Source: Kineosporiaceae bacterium (lineage in GTDB: Bacteria > Actinomycetota > Actinomycetes > Actinomycetales > Kineosporiaceae). From it: DNA of 64,000 nt. The translations under genes were made by a program, and so were the position numbers. The stretch spans positions 1 to 64,000 of the forward strand of contig JAEUJN010000019.1 of NCBI GenBank assembly GCA_016794595.1, in the 5' to 3' direction. Position 1 is the first letter of the stretch. Each line of letters begins with the position of its first letter. Positions 63,152 through 64,000 of the stretch are shown one piece after another. The notes below the pieces were generated by a model that saw nothing but the letters and a program-made list of their open reading frames with translations, searched no databases and had not been told where the DNA came from.

Positions 63152-64000
63152 TCAGAGGAACTCGGGCTTGCCGAAGTACCACCCCTGGCCCCGGTCGCAG
63201 CCCATGGCCGCGAGCCGCTCGGCCTGCTCGGCGGTCTCCACCCCCTCGGCGGTCACCGACATGCCGTGGGCGTGCGCCAGGGTGATGATCGCCGACACCA
63301 CGGCGTCCGCGCGCTCACCGGTGCCCAACTGGGAGACGAACGACCGGTCGATCTTGAGGAAGTCCAGGTCGAAGGCATCCAGGTAGGCCAGAGCGGAATA
63401 GCCGGTGCCGAAGTCGTCGATGCCGACGGTCAGGCCCTCGCGTTGGAGCTCGCGCAGCTGGGTCGCGCGCGGGCTGGCGGCGTCCAGCAGGCTGGACTCG
63501 GTCACCTCGATCAGCATCCGGTTCGCGTCGATCCGGTTGCGGCGCAAGGCCATTCGCAGCCGGGACCGGTACTCGGCGCTGTCCAGCGTGCGGGGTGAGA
63601 CATTGACCGCGATCCGCAGCAGCCGGGGGTCGCCGTCCGCGCGCGCGAGAGCCGTGATGGCCAGCTCGCAGATCCGGCTGTCGATCTCGGCCACCAGGCC
63701 GGTGTCCTCGGCGGCCGGGATGAACTCCTCCGGCGGCAGCAGCCCCAGCTCGGGGTGCTCCATCCGGGCCAGGGCCTCGCTGCCGACCACCTCACCGCTG
63801 GCCAGGTCGACCACCGGCTGCAGCACCATCCGGACGCCGTCGTGGGCGAGCGCGGCGCGCAGGTGGCGTTCGCTCTGGATTCGCCGGTCGGCCATCGAGC
63901 GCAGCTCGTCATCGAACAGGGCGACCGCGTTGCGTCCGGCCGCCTTGGCCTCGTAGAGCGCGAGATCGGCTTCGCGGTAGAGGTCCTGGACGGTGTTCTG
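63152..64000 (-). CDS. GGDEF-EAL c-di-GMP enzyme (C-terminal part)
   Basis: The gene is cut by the right edge. The visible 282 residues begin with the end of a GGDEF domain (READLALYEAKAAGRN) and continue into a complete EAL domain. EAL motifs are conserved: SEALARM, VNVSPR, EVTESSL, DDFGTGYSALAYL, LKIDRSFV and TAEGVET. It should therefore be able to hydrolyse c-di-GMP. Whether the diguanylate cyclase half is active cannot be seen. The PilZ protein at 48.1-48.8 kb is a possible receptor for the same messenger. Confidence 0.93.
   Translation of the reverse strand, partial: QNTVQDLYREADLALYEAKAAGRNAVALFDDELRSMADRRIQSERHLRAALAHDGVRMVLQPVVDLASGEVVGSEALARMEHPELGLLPPEEFIPAAEDTGLVAEIDSRICELAITALARADGDPRLLRIAVNVSPRTLDSAEYRSRLRMALRRNRIDANRMLIEVTESSLLDAASPRATQLRELQREGLTVGIDDFGTGYSALAYLDAFDLDFLKIDRSFVSQLGTGERADAVVSAIITLAHAHGMSVTAEGVETAEQAERLAAMGCDRGQGWYFGKPEFL

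Overview
This 64 kb window is chromosomal DNA from a high-GC Gram-positive bacterium of the phylum Actinomycetota. The evidence is very GC-rich codon usage throughout, many GTG starts, a WhiB1-type iron-sulphur regulator, the mtrA-mtrB-lpqB cluster, a SigF/RsbW pair, a PdtaS-type kinase beside whiB1, SecA followed by an Rv3235-family gene, and the prfB/ftsE/ftsX/M23/smpB group. The genus cannot be named from sequence alone. I saw no rRNA, tRNA, tmRNA, CRISPR array, transposase or prophage gene. The two end genes are cut by the window edges.

Layout. Positions 1-4.4 kb hold a truncated membrane protein, a GH13 glycosidase, and a divergent RDD/SpoIIM membrane protein pair. Positions 4.4-10 kb are a minus-strand operon with 4-base overlaps through most of its length: a Pro/Gly/Tyr-rich membrane protein, DUF4129, DUF4350, MoxR ATPase and DUF58. 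Positions 10.1-17.2 kb are mtrA-mtrB-lpqB-comF-hpf and a YcaQ-like winged-helix gene that appears to start at CTG. Then come a secreted protein, a tandem GNAT protein, secA, Rv3235-family, a HAD hydrolase, a WS/DGAT acyltransferase with DUF6912, and a TetR/MMPL divergent pair with clear operator dyads. Positions 28.6-37.6 kb hold glutamate metabolism (pruA and a large NAD-glutamate dehydrogenase) with two GyrI-like paralogues. Positions 37.6-41.5 kb hold signalling: pdtaS, whiB1, a small membrane protein, sigF and rsbW. A large orphan FHA-FtsK (EssC-like) ATPase, a DUF3516 helicase, PilZ and a sulfotransferase follow.

From 50.2 kb the conserved prfB-ftsE-ftsX-peptidase-smpB order is interrupted by about 8 kb. 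This insert contains AIM24, a field of inverted repeats, a RIO-type kinase, a BlaI/M56 regulator-protease pair, and an iron/cobalamin-class ABC importer. The importer is damaged. Its ATPase has an in-frame amber stop before Walker B. The second of two tandem binding-protein genes has a one-base frameshift. Two BlaI-like dyads lie between blaI and the permease gene, and a third similar dyad sits 2.8 kb away inside the repeat field.

The most rewarding items for follow-up are: the damaged BlaI/M56-linked importer; the double TetR operator; the Crp-like site upstream of whiB1; three DnaA boxes in one divergent promoter; the repeat field between aim24 and the RIO kinase, where the same C-rich palindromic unit follows both stop codons; a hairpin that would mask the ribosome binding site of a 45-codon ORF; and an Arg-rich insertion in FtsE.
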